A stretch of DNA of 34,024 nucleotides from the NCBI GenBank assembly GCA_021300575.1, contig JAJTDM010000035.1, positions 1 to 34,024 on the forward strand. The letters are read 5' to 3'. The notes beneath the pieces are model-generated. The model saw only the letters and a list, made by a program, of their open reading frames with translations. It searched no databases and was not told where the DNA came from. Of this stretch, positions 1-7,600 are shown piece by piece. The stretch's first letter is position 1. Every line of letters starts with the position of its first letter. Both the position numbers and the translations under genes were made by a program. The stretch comes from Rubrivivax sp. GTDB lineage: Bacteria; Pseudomonadota; Gammaproteobacteria; Burkholderiales; Burkholderiaceae_C.

Positions 1-83
1 GCGCTCGATGCTCGCCGCACCACAGCCGAAGAAGGCGCGACCTTGAAGGCCGCGTAGCATGTCGATCCAGGAGCCGTCACCCC
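1..83 (-). other. Left-edge sequence downstream of the broken SPFH gene
   Basis: This stretch follows the early stop of the SPFH gene on the - strand. One - strand frame stays open from about position 80 to the window edge and includes the residues GSWIDML and RAFFGCGAA. It does not resemble the expected continuation of an SPFH domain. It could be the start of another gene or the far side of a rearrangement. I do not recognise it. Confidence 0.25.
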
Positions 84-515
84 TCACAGTTCAACAGCAA
101 GCGGGACATCGCCCCACACGATCACGGCGCTGATGTCGATCGGGTTGCCGCGCTTGTCGTTGACCTTCATCGTCGGCGCGTTGAGGTTGCGAGCGCGCAG
201 CGAGATCTTGCGTTTCATGTAGAGCGGATTGGCCCAGCGCAGGCCTTCGCTGCGATCCGTGCCGGCGTACTTGCCGAACAGCGTGAAGATGGCGGCTTGC
301 CGCGGTTGCAGCATGTACAGCCCCACCAGGCAGAAGACGCCCGACATGATGAACAGCACCCGCACCAGAATCGTCCAGACTGCGTTGGCCAGGCTGGGCA
401 CCAGCACGAAACTGATCACGGGCAAGGCGATCAGGGCCACACCCGCCACGGCGGCGAGATAGCCGTTGAGGGACGTGTTGGTTCTCTCGATGGTGATCTG
501 GGCGGACGGTGTCAC
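84..515 (-). pseudogene. Truncated SPFH/band 7 membrane protein
   Basis: The N-terminal half of an SPFH (band 7/stomatin-like) protein. From a GTG at 515, preceded by AGAAGGA at 522-528 with 6-nt spacing, it reads 143 residues. It has two membrane segments (about 18-40 and 46-69) and then the start of the SPFH domain (QPRQAAIFTLFGKYAGT, later KVNDKRGNPIDISAVIVW). Family members are usually about 280-300 residues and continue with a long helical region. Here the frame leaves the family pattern after VIVW and stops nine residues later, and no frame in the remaining 83 bases restores it. An upstream TTG at 539 is in frame but has no ribosome site. The gene looks like a remnant made by deletion or rearrangement; an assembly or base error near the edge is the alternative. 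Confidence 0.65.
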
Positions 516-537
516 AAGAGATCCTTCTAGTGAATTC

Positions 538-553
538 AAAGTGATATCACTTT
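538..553. promoter_or_regulatory. Perfect 16-bp palindrome, candidate operator
   Basis: AAAGTGATATCACTTT is its own reverse complement. It lies in the short gap between the divergent SPFH remnant (start 515) and the TetR regulator (start 608), about 54 bases before the regulator. Position and symmetry fit a TetR dimer site used for autoregulation. This is inference; no second exact copy was noticed in the window. Confidence 0.5.
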
Positions 554-607
554 AGGGCTTGTCAGGCGAGGCGTCAAGCCCACTCGCTGCGCTGCTACAT
601 TCGCGAA

Positions 608-1303
608 ATGGACGAAACAGTACAAAGTACGCCCGGCGATGAAGGCTCCCGGCGGCGCGGTCGTCCGCCCAAGGCCGACGCCACGGGGCGGACCAACGAC
701 CCTGCGCGCACGACGGCCGACATCCTGGAAGTGGCCATGCGCGAGTTTGCCGACAAGGGGCTGGCGGGGGCGCGCATCGACGTGATCGCCGAGGCCATGC
801 GCACCAGCAAGCGCATGATCTATTACTACTTCGGCAGCAAGGAAGGCCTCTACATCGCGGTGCTGGAGGAGGCCTACCGGCGCATGCGGTCGATCGAGGC
901 CGACTTGCACCTGGAAGACCTGCCGCCCGAGGATGCTCTGCGCAAGCTGGTGGGGTTCACGCTGGACTACCAGCGGGCGCACCCCGAGTTCATCCGCCTG
1001 GTCATGACGGAGAACATCCACCGCGGGGAGTACCTGCGCCGCAGCAGCGAGATCCAGCAGCTGAACGTGCCCGCCATCCAGGGGCTGCGCTCGGTGTACG
1101 AGCGGGGCGTGGCGGCGGGCGTCTTCCGCGCTGGTCTGGATGCGGTGGACCTGCACATGTCCATCAGTGCGCTGAGCGTCTTCAACATCGCCAACCGCCA
1201 CACCTTCTCGCTGATCTTCCAGCGTGACTTCGACTCGCCCGAGTCCATCGTCGCGCGGCGCGACAGCGTCATCGAGATGATCGTGCGCTTCGTCCGGCGC
1301 TGA
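608..1303 (+). CDS. TetR-family transcriptional regulator
   Basis: A 231-residue TetR-type regulator. A charged N-terminal tail with an RRRGRPPK patch (about 15-22) precedes the DNA-binding domain. The helix-turn-helix is at about 54-76 and includes the family hallmark MIYYYFGSKEGLY. The rest is a ligand-binding, dimerising helical domain of the type found in regulators of aromatic-acid genes. It sits directly upstream of, and in line with, the TRAP transporter and aromatic catabolism genes, so it probably controls them. The ligand cannot be read from sequence. Two candidate operators flank it, a perfect palindrome at 538-553 and an imperfect one at 1352-1365. The ATG at 608 has no clear Shine-Dalgarno sequence. 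Confidence 0.88.
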   Translation: MDETVQSTPGDEGSRRRGRPPKADATGRTNDPARTTADILEVAMREFADKGLAGARIDVIAEAMRTSKRMIYYYFGSKEGLYIAVLEEAYRRMRSIEADLHLEDLPPEDALRKLVGFTLDYQRAHPEFIRLVMTENIHRGEYLRRSSEIQQLNVPAIQGLRSVYERGVAAGVFRAGLDAVDLHMSISALSVFNIANRHTFSLIFQRDFDSPESIVARRDSVIEMIVRFVRR

Positions 1304-1351
1304 GCGCGGGAACGACTCGTCATGGGACAGGGATTTCCCTGATTTCTGAAA

Positions 1352-1365
1352 ACTAACTGGTTCGT
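1352..1365. promoter_or_regulatory. Imperfect inverted repeat before dctQ, candidate TetR operator
   Basis: ACTAACTGGTTCGT matches its own reverse complement at 11 of 14 positions and has the ACTAAC/GTTNGT layout common in TetR-family boxes. It ends three bases before the first possible start codon of the TRAP small subunit, where a bound repressor would block transcription or initiation. The assignment is inference from symmetry and position. Confidence 0.4.
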
Positions 1366-1368
1366 ACA

Positions 1369-1923
1369 TTGAAGCCTGTGGACACGAACTGGGTCAACCG
1401 CTGGGTACACGCGTACTGCCGCTTCCTCACGGCCGTGATCGTGGCCTTGCTGGCGGCCATGGTGGTGCTGGTCTTCGGCAACGTGGTGTTGCGCTACGTG
1501 GCCAACAGCGGCATCACGGTGTCGGAAGAGTTGTCGCGCTGGTTCTTCGTCTGGATGACGTTCCTGGGCGCCGTGGTGGGCCTGCAGGAGCGCGCGCATC
1601 TGGGCACCGATCTGCTCATCGGCCGCCTCGGGCGTTCGGGCAAGCGCGTGTGCCTGTTGATCTCCCAACTGCTGATGCTGGGGATCACCTGGCTCATCTT
1701 CCAGGGCAGCCTGGCCCAAGCCCGCATCAGCTGGGACGTGGAAGCCCCGGTGTCCGAGCTCTCCATGGCCTGGCTGTCAGGCGTGGGGGTGGTGTTTGCC
1801 GTGTTGACGGCGCCCATGCTGCTGCTGAACCTGTGGCGCACCGTCACGAACCAAGTGACCGACGCTGATCTGGTCATGGTGCAGGAAAGCGAAGAGCAGC
1901 CGCAGCTGAAGGGTCAGCCATGA
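1369..1923 (+). CDS. dctQ: TRAP transporter small permease subunit (DctQ family)
   Basis: A 184-residue inner-membrane protein with four hydrophobic segments (about 18-43, 57-73, 92-114, 132-157), the layout of TRAP small subunits. It contains the typical stretch SEELSRWFFVWMTFLGAVVGLQERAHLGTD, shown here only as a landmark of segments 2 and its loop: Ser-Glu-Glu before the second helix and His-Leu-Gly-Thr-Asp after it. It pairs with DctM to move a substrate delivered by the periplasmic DctP, driven by a sodium gradient. The stop overlaps the DctM start (ATGA). The start is uncertain: TTG at 1369 or GTG at 1378, neither with a good ribosome site. The cargo is probably an aromatic or alicyclic acid such as quinate, shikimate or a hydroxybenzoate, judged only from the downstream genes. 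Confidence 0.85.
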   Translation: MKPVDTNWVNRWVHAYCRFLTAVIVALLAAMVVLVFGNVVLRYVANSGITVSEELSRWFFVWMTFLGAVVGLQERAHLGTDLLIGRLGRSGKRVCLLISQLLMLGITWLIFQGSLAQARISWDVEAPVSELSMAWLSGVGVVFAVLTAPMLLLNLWRTVTNQVTDADLVMVQESEEQPQLKGQP

Positions 1924-3197
1924 CCTTGTTCGTGTTCATCGGCTCATTGCTGCTGGCCATGGCGCTGGGCGTGCCCATCGCCTACGCGCTGCTGGTCTCG
2001 GGCGTGGCGCTGATGCTGCAACTGGACAACTTCGACGCGCAGATCCTGGCGCAGAACCTGGTGGAGGGGGCCAACAGCTTCCCGCTGCTGGCCGTGCCCT
2101 TCTTCATGCTGGCCGGCGAGATCATGAACGCGGGGGGTCTGTCCAAGCGCATCGTGGTGTTCGCCACCGCCCTGGTGGGTCATGTACGCGGTGGTCTGGG
2201 CTATGTGGCCATTCTGGCGGCGGTGATGATGGCCGCGTTGTCAGGCTCGGCGGTGGCCGACAGCGCCGCGCTGGCCTCGCTGCTGCTGCCGATGATGATC
2301 GCCGCGGGACACGACCCGGCGCGCTCGGGCGGTCTCATCGCATCGGCCGGCATTATCGCGCCCATCATCCCGCCGTCCATCGGCTTCGTGATCTTCGGCG
2401 TGGCCGGTGGGGTCTCGGTGAGCAAGCTCTTCATGGCGGGCATCGCCCCCGGGCTGATGATGGGTGTGGCCATCGCTTTCACCTGGTGGTTGGTGGCGCG
2501 CAAGGAAGGCAACACGCCCCCTCCCAAGGCCAGCCGGGCCCAGCGCGTTTCAGCCTTCCGTCAAGCTACCTGGGCACTGGTACTGCCCATCATCGTGCTG
2601 GTGGGCCTGAGGTTCGGCGTCTTCACGCCCACCGAAGCCGCCGTGGTGGCGGCGGTGTATGCGCTGCTGGTGTCCACCCTGGTCTACCGCGAGTTGCAAT
2701 GGCGCGATCTCTACGGCGTGTTCGCCTCGGCTGCCAAGACCACGGCCGTGGTGATGTTCCTCGTGGCCGCGGCCATGGTCAGCTCCTGGCTGATCACCAT
2801 CGCGCAGATCCCGGGGCAGTTGGTAGCGCTGTTGCAGCCCCTGCTGGACGACCCGAAGTTGCTGATGTTCGCGATCATGGTGATCGTCATGCTGGTGGGC
2901 ACCGCCATGGACATGACGCCCACCATCCTGATCCTCACGCCGGTGCTGATGCCGGTGGTCAAGGCCGCAGGCATCGATCCGGTCTACTTCGGCGTGCTGT
3001 TCATCATGAACAACGCCATCGGCCTGGTGACGCCGCCCGTGGGCACGGTGCTCAACGTGGTGGCCGGCGTGGGCAAGCTCAAGATGGACGCGGTGACCCG
3101 TGGCGTGTTGCCCTTCATGATCGCCGAGTTCGCCTTGCTGTTCCTGTTCGTCCTTTTTCCGCAGCTGGTCACCGTGCCGGCCAAGTGGTTCTACTGA
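1920..3197 (+). CDS. dctM: TRAP transporter large permease subunit (DctM family)
   Basis: A 425-residue, very hydrophobic membrane protein of normal length for DctM (usually 425-430), with about 12 predicted membrane segments. Family landmarks include a conserved SGSAVADSAALASLLLP region, PIIPPSIGFVIFG, and the C-terminal NNAIGLVTPPVGTVLNVV, all in ion and substrate pathway regions of TRAP elevators. It starts by a 4-base overlap with dctQ, implying translational coupling, and is followed 73 bases later by dctP. An 11-bp tandem repeat covers and extends past its stop codon. Confidence 0.92.
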   Translation: MTLFVFIGSLLLAMALGVPIAYALLVSGVALMLQLDNFDAQILAQNLVEGANSFPLLAVPFFMLAGEIMNAGGLSKRIVVFATALVGHVRGGLGYVAILAAVMMAALSGSAVADSAALASLLLPMMIAAGHDPARSGGLIASAGIIAPIIPPSIGFVIFGVAGGVSVSKLFMAGIAPGLMMGVAIAFTWWLVARKEGNTPPPKASRAQRVSAFRQATWALVLPIIVLVGLRFGVFTPTEAAVVAAVYALLVSTLVYRELQWRDLYGVFASAAKTTAVVMFLVAAAMVSSWLITIAQIPGQLVALLQPLLDDPKLLMFAIMVIVMLVGTAMDMTPTILILTPVLMPVVKAAGIDPVYFGVLFIMNNAIGLVTPPVGTVLNVVAGVGKLKMDAVTRGVLPFMIAEFALLFLFVLFPQLVTVPAKWFY

Positions 3198-3219
3198 GGT
3201 TCTACTGAGGTTCTACTGA
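3187..3219 (+). repeat. Three tandem copies of an 11-bp repeat at the dctM stop
   Basis: GGTTCTACTGA occurs three times in a row (3187-3197, 3198-3208, 3209-3219), followed by a partial GGTTC. The first copy holds the last codons and TGA stop of dctM; the others lie in the gap before dctP. The array looks like slipped-strand duplication of the end of the gene and does not change the protein. Confidence 0.9.
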
Positions 3220-3270
3220 GGTTCCAGCGACCTCGCCCCCGTTCTCACCCCCGTTGATAGGAGACATCTC

Positions 3271-4287
3271 ATGAAGCGACTGTTCATCAAGACCGTGTTG
3301 GCCAGTGTGGCCGTGGCTGCCATGGCCGTTGCGGGTACCGCCGCTGCGCAGGACATCAAGGAGCGCACCATCAAGTTCGGTACCGTGGGTGCCGACACCC
3401 ACCCTTCCGTGCCCGGCATGAGGAAGTTCAAGGAACTGGTGGAGGCGCGCTCGGGCGGCAAGATCAAGGTCAACCTGTTCTTCAACGGCACGCTGGGAAG
3501 TGACCAGGCGTCTGTCACTGCCATGCAGGGCGGCACCATCGAGATGTCGGTCATGAACACCGGCATCCTGGCCAGCGTGGCCAAGGAACTCGCCGTCTTC
3601 GACTTCCCCTTCCTGTTTGCCAACGAGAAGGAGAGCGACGCCCTGGTGGACGGCCCCGTGGGCCGCAAGCTGCACGCCAAGCTGGAGGAAAAGGGGCTGG
3701 TCGGCCTGTCGTACTGGGAACTGGGTTGCCGCCACATCACCAACAGCAAGCGCGCCGTCAACAAGGTGGAAGACCTGGAAGGCCTGAAGCTGCGTGTCAT
3801 TCCCAACCCGATCAACGTGGCCTGGGTGAAGGCGCTGGGCGCCAACCCCACGCCCATGCCCTTCCCTGAGGTGTACGGCGGCCTGGAGCAGAAGGCCATC
3901 GACGGGCAGGAGAACCCGGTGGCGGTGATCGCGTCGTCAAAGTTCTTCGAAGTGCAGAAGCACATCGTGCTCAGCAACCACCAGTACAACCCGCAGTCGG
4001 TGGTGATGAGCAAGAAGTTCTGGGACTCGCTGTCGCCGGCCGAGAAGAAGATCGTGGACGAGGCGGCTGACGAGGCCGCCAAGACCCAGCGCGAGGCCGG
4101 CCGCGCCGCACTGGCCGCCAACCTCGACATCCTGAAGAAGAACGGCATGCAGGTGACGCAGTTCGCCCCGGCTGAAGTGGCCAAGCTGCGTGAGAAGATG
4201 AAGCCGGTGATCACCCAGTTCACGGCCAACGTGGGCGAGGCCACGGTCAATGAAGTGATGGCCGAACTCGCCAAGATGCGCAGGTGA
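3271..4287 (+). CDS. dctP: TRAP transporter periplasmic substrate-binding protein (DctP family)
   Basis: A 338-residue secreted binding protein. The first 26 residues form a signal peptide (KR, hydrophobic core, AGTAAA then QD). The mature protein has the DctP pattern: an extended middle segment with LEGLKLRV, whose Arg normally salt-bridges the substrate carboxylate, followed by NVAWVKALGANPTPMPFPEVYGGLEQKAIDGQENP-type landmarks (Pro-Met-Pro-Phe-Pro-Glu-Val-Tyr and the Gly-Gln-Glu-Asn-Pro loop). A ribosome site TAGGAGA lies just before ATG 3271. With dctQ and dctM it makes a complete TRAP system. The conserved Arg supports an organic acid as cargo. Confidence 0.92.
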   Translation: MKRLFIKTVLASVAVAAMAVAGTAAAQDIKERTIKFGTVGADTHPSVPGMRKFKELVEARSGGKIKVNLFFNGTLGSDQASVTAMQGGTIEMSVMNTGILASVAKELAVFDFPFLFANEKESDALVDGPVGRKLHAKLEEKGLVGLSYWELGCRHITNSKRAVNKVEDLEGLKLRVIPNPINVAWVKALGANPTPMPFPEVYGGLEQKAIDGQENPVAVIASSKFFEVQKHIVLSNHQYNPQSVVMSKKFWDSLSPAEKKIVDEAADEAAKTQREAGRAALAANLDILKKNGMQVTQFAPAEVAKLREKMKPVITQFTANVGEATVNEVMAELAKMRR

Positions 4288-4347
4288 TCTGTCCTTCAGC
4301 CGCGTCCTGCCCTGGGCGCGCATGAACCTGTCCAGCAAGGCCCGCAG

Positions 4348-4794
4348 ATGAAGATCCTCGTCCTCCACGGCATCAATCTCAACATGTTCGGCAAGCGTGA
4401 CCCGGCGCAGTACGGCACGGCCACGCTGGCGGACATCGAAGCCGCCCTGCACCAGCTCGCCAAGGAGCTGGGTGTGGAGGTCGAGTCCTTCCAGACCAAC
4501 CACGAAGGCGAGATGGCCGAGCGTATCCACCGCGCGCACCAGCAGTCGGTGGACGCGGTGGTCATCAACGCCGGTGCCTGGACGCACTACAGCTACGGTC
4601 TGCGCGACGCGCTGGCCATCCTGAAGTGCCCCATCGTGGAGGTGCACATGACCAACGTGCATGCGCGCGAGGCCTTTCGCCACCACTCGGTGTTTGCCGA
4701 GATCGTCAAGGGGCAGATCTGCGGTTTCGGGGTGGACAGCTACCTGCTGGGTCTGCGGGCGGCGGTATCGGCTGCTGCTGCCGCCGAGGCCTGA
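4348..4794 (+). CDS. aroQ: Type II 3-dehydroquinate dehydratase
   Basis: A 148-residue enzyme of normal length for type II dehydroquinases, which interconvert 3-dehydroquinate and 3-dehydroshikimate in a dodecamer. Visible active-site residues are N12, R17, catalytic Y22 (QYG), N74, H80 in the AGAWTH motif, catalytic H100 (VEVHMTN) and R111, plus the NHEGE loop at 51-55. The usual N-P-G-A is N-A-G-A here. Type II enzymes often serve quinate degradation as well as biosynthesis. Its place between a TRAP transporter and protocatechuate genes suggests the catabolic role: quinate-derived dehydroquinate to dehydroshikimate, then to protocatechuate by a dehydratase not seen here. AAGG lies upstream of ATG 4348. 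Confidence 0.92.
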   Translation: MKILVLHGINLNMFGKRDPAQYGTATLADIEAALHQLAKELGVEVESFQTNHEGEMAERIHRAHQQSVDAVVINAGAWTHYSYGLRDALAILKCPIVEVHMTNVHAREAFRHHSVFAEIVKGQICGFGVDSYLLGLRAAVSAAAAAEA

Positions 4795-4857
4795 GCTGGC
4801 CGACGGCCAAGCCCTGGCCCGCGGTGGGCCGCCGCAGCCCCTACGGATGAACCCACC

Positions 4858-5799
4858 ATGCTGATCGACGGCCACACCGAGCTCATCGCCCACATCGGCT
4901 TTCCCACGCATGCCTTCAAGGCGCCGCTGATCTACAACCCGTGGTTTGACCACGCCGGCCTCAATGCCAGAGTGGTGCCCATGGGCTGCAGACCGGCCGA
5001 CTACCCGGCCTTCCTGCGCGCGGTGTTCACGCTCACCAATCTGCGCGGCGCCCTCGTCACCATGCCGCACAAGGTGGCCACCGTGGGGCTGGTGGACGAA
5101 GTGCGGCCGGCGGCCCGCATCGCCGGCGCGGCCAACGCGGTGCGGCGCGAGGCCGACGGGCGCCTCGTGGCCGACATGTTCGATGGCGAGGGCTTTGTGC
5201 GCGGCATGCGGCGCAAGGGCGTGGAGCCGCGAGGTGCCGGGGTGTTGATCGTGGGCGCAGGCGGTGTGGGTTCTGCCATCGCAGCCTCTTTCGCGGCCGC
5301 CGGGGTGGACACGCTCAGCCTGTTCGACTTGCGTGCCCAGGCCGCCGAGGACCTGGCCCAGCGCCTGCGCCAGCACCACCCGCGCCTGAGGGTGCGCACC
5401 GGCTCTGTGGACCCCGCGGGCCATGACATCGTCGTCAACGCCACGCCGCTGGGCATGGAGCCCGGAGACTCCCTGCCCATGGATGTGGAGCGCATTGCGC
5501 CAGGCGCCTTCGTGGGGGAGGTGGTGATGCGTGACACGATGACCGCCTTTCTTCGTGCGGCCCAGGAGCGAGGCTGCCGCTTCCAGGTCGGCTCCGACAT
5601 GTTGTTCGAGCAAATTCCGGCTTACCTGGAGTTCTTCGGCTGGGACAGCCCGACGCCCGAACTGCTGCGCCGCTTGGCCCGGCTGGACCCGGCGCCGGCT
5701 TGCGCGCCCGGCCCGACCGGGGCCTCACCAGCCCTGGCGCTCGCTACCCCTTCCGCAGGATCTGCGCTGGCGCGCCGCTGCTCCAAAATGAGGGGCTGA
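4858..5799 (+). CDS. Divergent shikimate/quinate dehydrogenase-like protein
   Basis: A 313-residue protein of the AroE fold. The catalytic Lys (K72, in TMPHK), N93 (GAANA), an Asp in the DGEGF segment (D109), the nucleotide loop GAGGVGSA (133-140) and the C-terminal GSDMLFEQ with its conserved Gln are present. Two features are unusual. The S-x-S-P motif that binds the substrate carboxylate reads F20-K-A22-P, so both serines are gone. The second nucleotide strand ends with D157 (FDLR) in place of the Arg/Thr of NADP-dependent AroE, pointing to NAD and thus an oxidative, catabolic role. About 40 extra Pro/Ala/Gly-rich residues follow the normal end near FGWDSP. The substrate is uncertain and may not be shikimate. 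It follows aroQ by 63 bases. Confidence 0.75.
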   Translation: MLIDGHTELIAHIGFPTHAFKAPLIYNPWFDHAGLNARVVPMGCRPADYPAFLRAVFTLTNLRGALVTMPHKVATVGLVDEVRPAARIAGAANAVRREADGRLVADMFDGEGFVRGMRRKGVEPRGAGVLIVGAGGVGSAIAASFAAAGVDTLSLFDLRAQAAEDLAQRLRQHHPRLRVRTGSVDPAGHDIVVNATPLGMEPGDSLPMDVERIAPGAFVGEVVMRDTMTAFLRAAQERGCRFQVGSDMLFEQIPAYLEFFGWDSPTPELLRRLARLDPAPACAPGPTGASPALALATPSAGSALARRCSKMRG

Positions 5800-5854
5800 C
5801 CCGCCTTCAGGGCACCTTGAGGTGCGATGTCCCGACTCTGCAGGAGAACCCGTC

Positions 5855-6880
5855 TTGATCATCGATTGCCACGGCCACTACACCACCGCGCCCAAGGCCC
5901 TGGAAGCCTGGCGCAACCAGCAGATTGCCGGGATCAAGGACCCGAACCAGATGCCCCGCGTGGCCGATCTGAAGATCAGTGACGACGATCTGCGCGAGTC
6001 CATCGAGGCCAACCAGCTCAAGCTGATGCGCGAGCGCGGCTCGGACCTCACCATCTTCAGCCCGCGCGCCAGCTTCATGGCGCACCACATCGGCGACTTT
6101 CAGGTCAGCAGCACCTGGGCGGCCATCTGCAATGAGCTGTGCTTTCGGGTCGGCCAGCTCTTCCCGGACCACTTCATCCCTGCAGCCATGCTGCCGCAAA
6201 GCCCGGGCGTGGACCCGGCCACCTGCATTCCTGAGCTGGTGAAATGCGTGGAGCAGTACGGCAACGTCGCGATCAACCTGAACCCGGACCCGTCAGGCGG
6301 GCACTGGACCAGCCCGGCGCTGACCGACCGCCACTGGTACCCCATCTACGAGAAGATGGTGGAGTACGACATCCCGGCCATGGTGCATGTCAGCACCAGC
6401 TGCAACGCCTGCTTCCACACCACCGGCGCGCACTACATCAACGCCGACACCACGGCCTTCATGCAGCTCATCCAGGGTGACCTGTTCAAGGACTTCCCGA
6501 CGCTGAAGTTCGTCATCCCGCACGGTGGTGGCGCGGCGCCCTATCACTGGGGCCGCTACCGCGGCCTGGCACAAGAGATGAAGAAGCCGCTGCTCAAGGA
6601 CCACCTTCTGAACAACGTGTTCTTCGACACCTGCGTCTACCACCAGCCCGGCATCGACCTGCTGACGAAGGTGATCCCGGTGGACAACATCCTGTTTGCC
6701 AGCGAGATGATCGGCGCGGTGCGCGGCATTGACCCCGAGACTGGGCACTACTTTGACGACACCAAGCGCTATATCGAGGCCTCCAGCATGAACCCCGAGC
6801 AGCGCCACAAGATCTACGAGGGCAATGCCCGGCGCGTGTACCCGCGGCTTGACGCCGCGCTCAAGGCCCGCGGCCGCTGA
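5855..6880 (+). CDS. ligJ: 4-oxalomesaconate hydratase (LigJ/PmdE), amidohydrolase family
   Basis: A 341-residue amidohydrolase-fold enzyme that hydrates 4-oxalomesaconate to 4-carboxy-4-hydroxy-2-oxoadipate in the protocatechuate 4,5-cleavage pathway. The sequence closely follows Sphingobium LigJ as I remember it: IIDCHGHYTTAPKALEAW at the N-terminus with the metal-binding HGH, SPRASFMAHHIGDF, LPQSPGVDP, NLNPDPSGGHWTSP, VHVSTSCNACFHTTGAHY, FVIPHGGGA, and the C-terminal FASEMIGAVRGIDP. The start is a TTG at 5855, with AGGAG at 5842-5846 and 8-nt spacing, giving LIIDCHGHY as in the family. An upstream in-frame GTG at 5822 would add 11 non-homologous residues. It is 16 bases ahead of ligK. In Comamonas the same gene is called pmdE. 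Confidence 0.93.
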   Translation: MIIDCHGHYTTAPKALEAWRNQQIAGIKDPNQMPRVADLKISDDDLRESIEANQLKLMRERGSDLTIFSPRASFMAHHIGDFQVSSTWAAICNELCFRVGQLFPDHFIPAAMLPQSPGVDPATCIPELVKCVEQYGNVAINLNPDPSGGHWTSPALTDRHWYPIYEKMVEYDIPAMVHVSTSCNACFHTTGAHYINADTTAFMQLIQGDLFKDFPTLKFVIPHGGGAAPYHWGRYRGLAQEMKKPLLKDHLLNNVFFDTCVYHQPGIDLLTKVIPVDNILFASEMIGAVRGIDPETGHYFDDTKRYIEASSMNPEQRHKIYEGNARRVYPRLDAALKARGR

Positions 6881-6895
6881 AAAGGAGCACTGCAG

Positions 6896-7579
6896 ATGTA
6901 CGAACTTGGCGTGGTCTACCGCAACATCGAGCGCACCCCTGCGCACCTGGCCGATCAACTGGCGCATTTCGGCAGCGCGACGGTGCATGAGGCCATGGGC
7001 CGTGTGGGCCTGATGAAGCCTTTCATGCGCCCCATCTACGCCGGCGCGCAGGTCTCGGGCACGGCCGTCACCGTGCTGCTGCACCCGGGCGACAACTGGA
7101 TGATGCACGTGGTGGCCGAGCAGATCCGCCCGGGCGACATCGTCGTGGCGGCGGTCACTGCCGAGTGCACCGACGGCTACTTCGGCGACCTGCTGGCCAC
7201 CTCCTTCATGGCGCGCGGCGCCAAGGCGCTGGTCATCGACGCGGGCGTGCGTGACGTCAAGACGCTGACCGAGATGGGCTTTCCGGTCTGGAGCCGCGCC
7301 ATCAGCAGCAAGGGCACGATCAAGGCTACGCTGGGCTCGGTGAACATCCCCGTGGTGTGCGCCGGCGCCTGGGTGACGCCCGGCGACGTGATCGTGGCCG
7401 ACGACGACGGCGTGGTGTGCGTACCGCGTGCCATGGCAGCCAAGACGCTGGAGGCGGCCACGGCGCGCGAGGCCAACGAAGGCGAGAAGCGCGCCAAACT
7501 GGCCGCAGGCGTGCTGGGCCTGGACATGTACAAGATGCGTGAGCCGCTGGAAAAAGCCGGCCTGCGCTACATCGACTGA
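6896..7579 (+). CDS. ligK: 4-carboxy-4-hydroxy-2-oxoadipate aldolase (LigK/PmdF)
   Basis: A 227-residue RraA-fold class II aldolase. It cleaves 4-carboxy-4-hydroxy-2-oxoadipate to pyruvate and oxaloacetate and usually also decarboxylates oxaloacetate; it is the last step of the 4,5-cleavage route. Family landmarks are the N-terminal [22 protein letters not shown], the GDLLA loop (97-101), and IDAGVRD with R119 and D120, the residues known to bind the substrate carboxylate and metal in this family. Length matches characterised enzymes. AAGGAG lies 6 bases before ATG 6896. The gene sits tightly between ligJ and the DUF1932 gene, in one operon. Confidence 0.93.
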   Translation: MYELGVVYRNIERTPAHLADQLAHFGSATVHEAMGRVGLMKPFMRPIYAGAQVSGTAVTVLLHPGDNWMMHVVAEQIRPGDIVVAAVTAECTDGYFGDLLATSFMARGAKALVIDAGVRDVKTLTEMGFPVWSRAISSKGTIKATLGSVNIPVVCAGAWVTPGDVIVADDDGVVCVPRAMAAKTLEAATAREANEGEKRAKLAAGVLGLDMYKMREPLEKAGLRYID

Positions 7580-7600
7580 GCCCTTGCGGAGCATCTGGCG

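Noticed and set aside
536..1369. A 277-codon open frame on the - strand opposite tetR
   Set aside because: High-GC shadow of the tetR gene; low-complexity His/Arg/Asp-rich translation with no domain.
3937..5613. A 558-codon - strand open frame
   Set aside because: Lies opposite dctP, aroQ and the AroE-like gene, all with clear family matches; its translation resembles no protein.
4348..5799. aroQ and the AroE-like gene as ordinary shikimate biosynthesis genes
   Set aside because: The location in a catabolic cluster, the NAD-type Asp and the missing carboxylate serines argue against the housekeeping role, though it cannot be fully excluded for aroQ.
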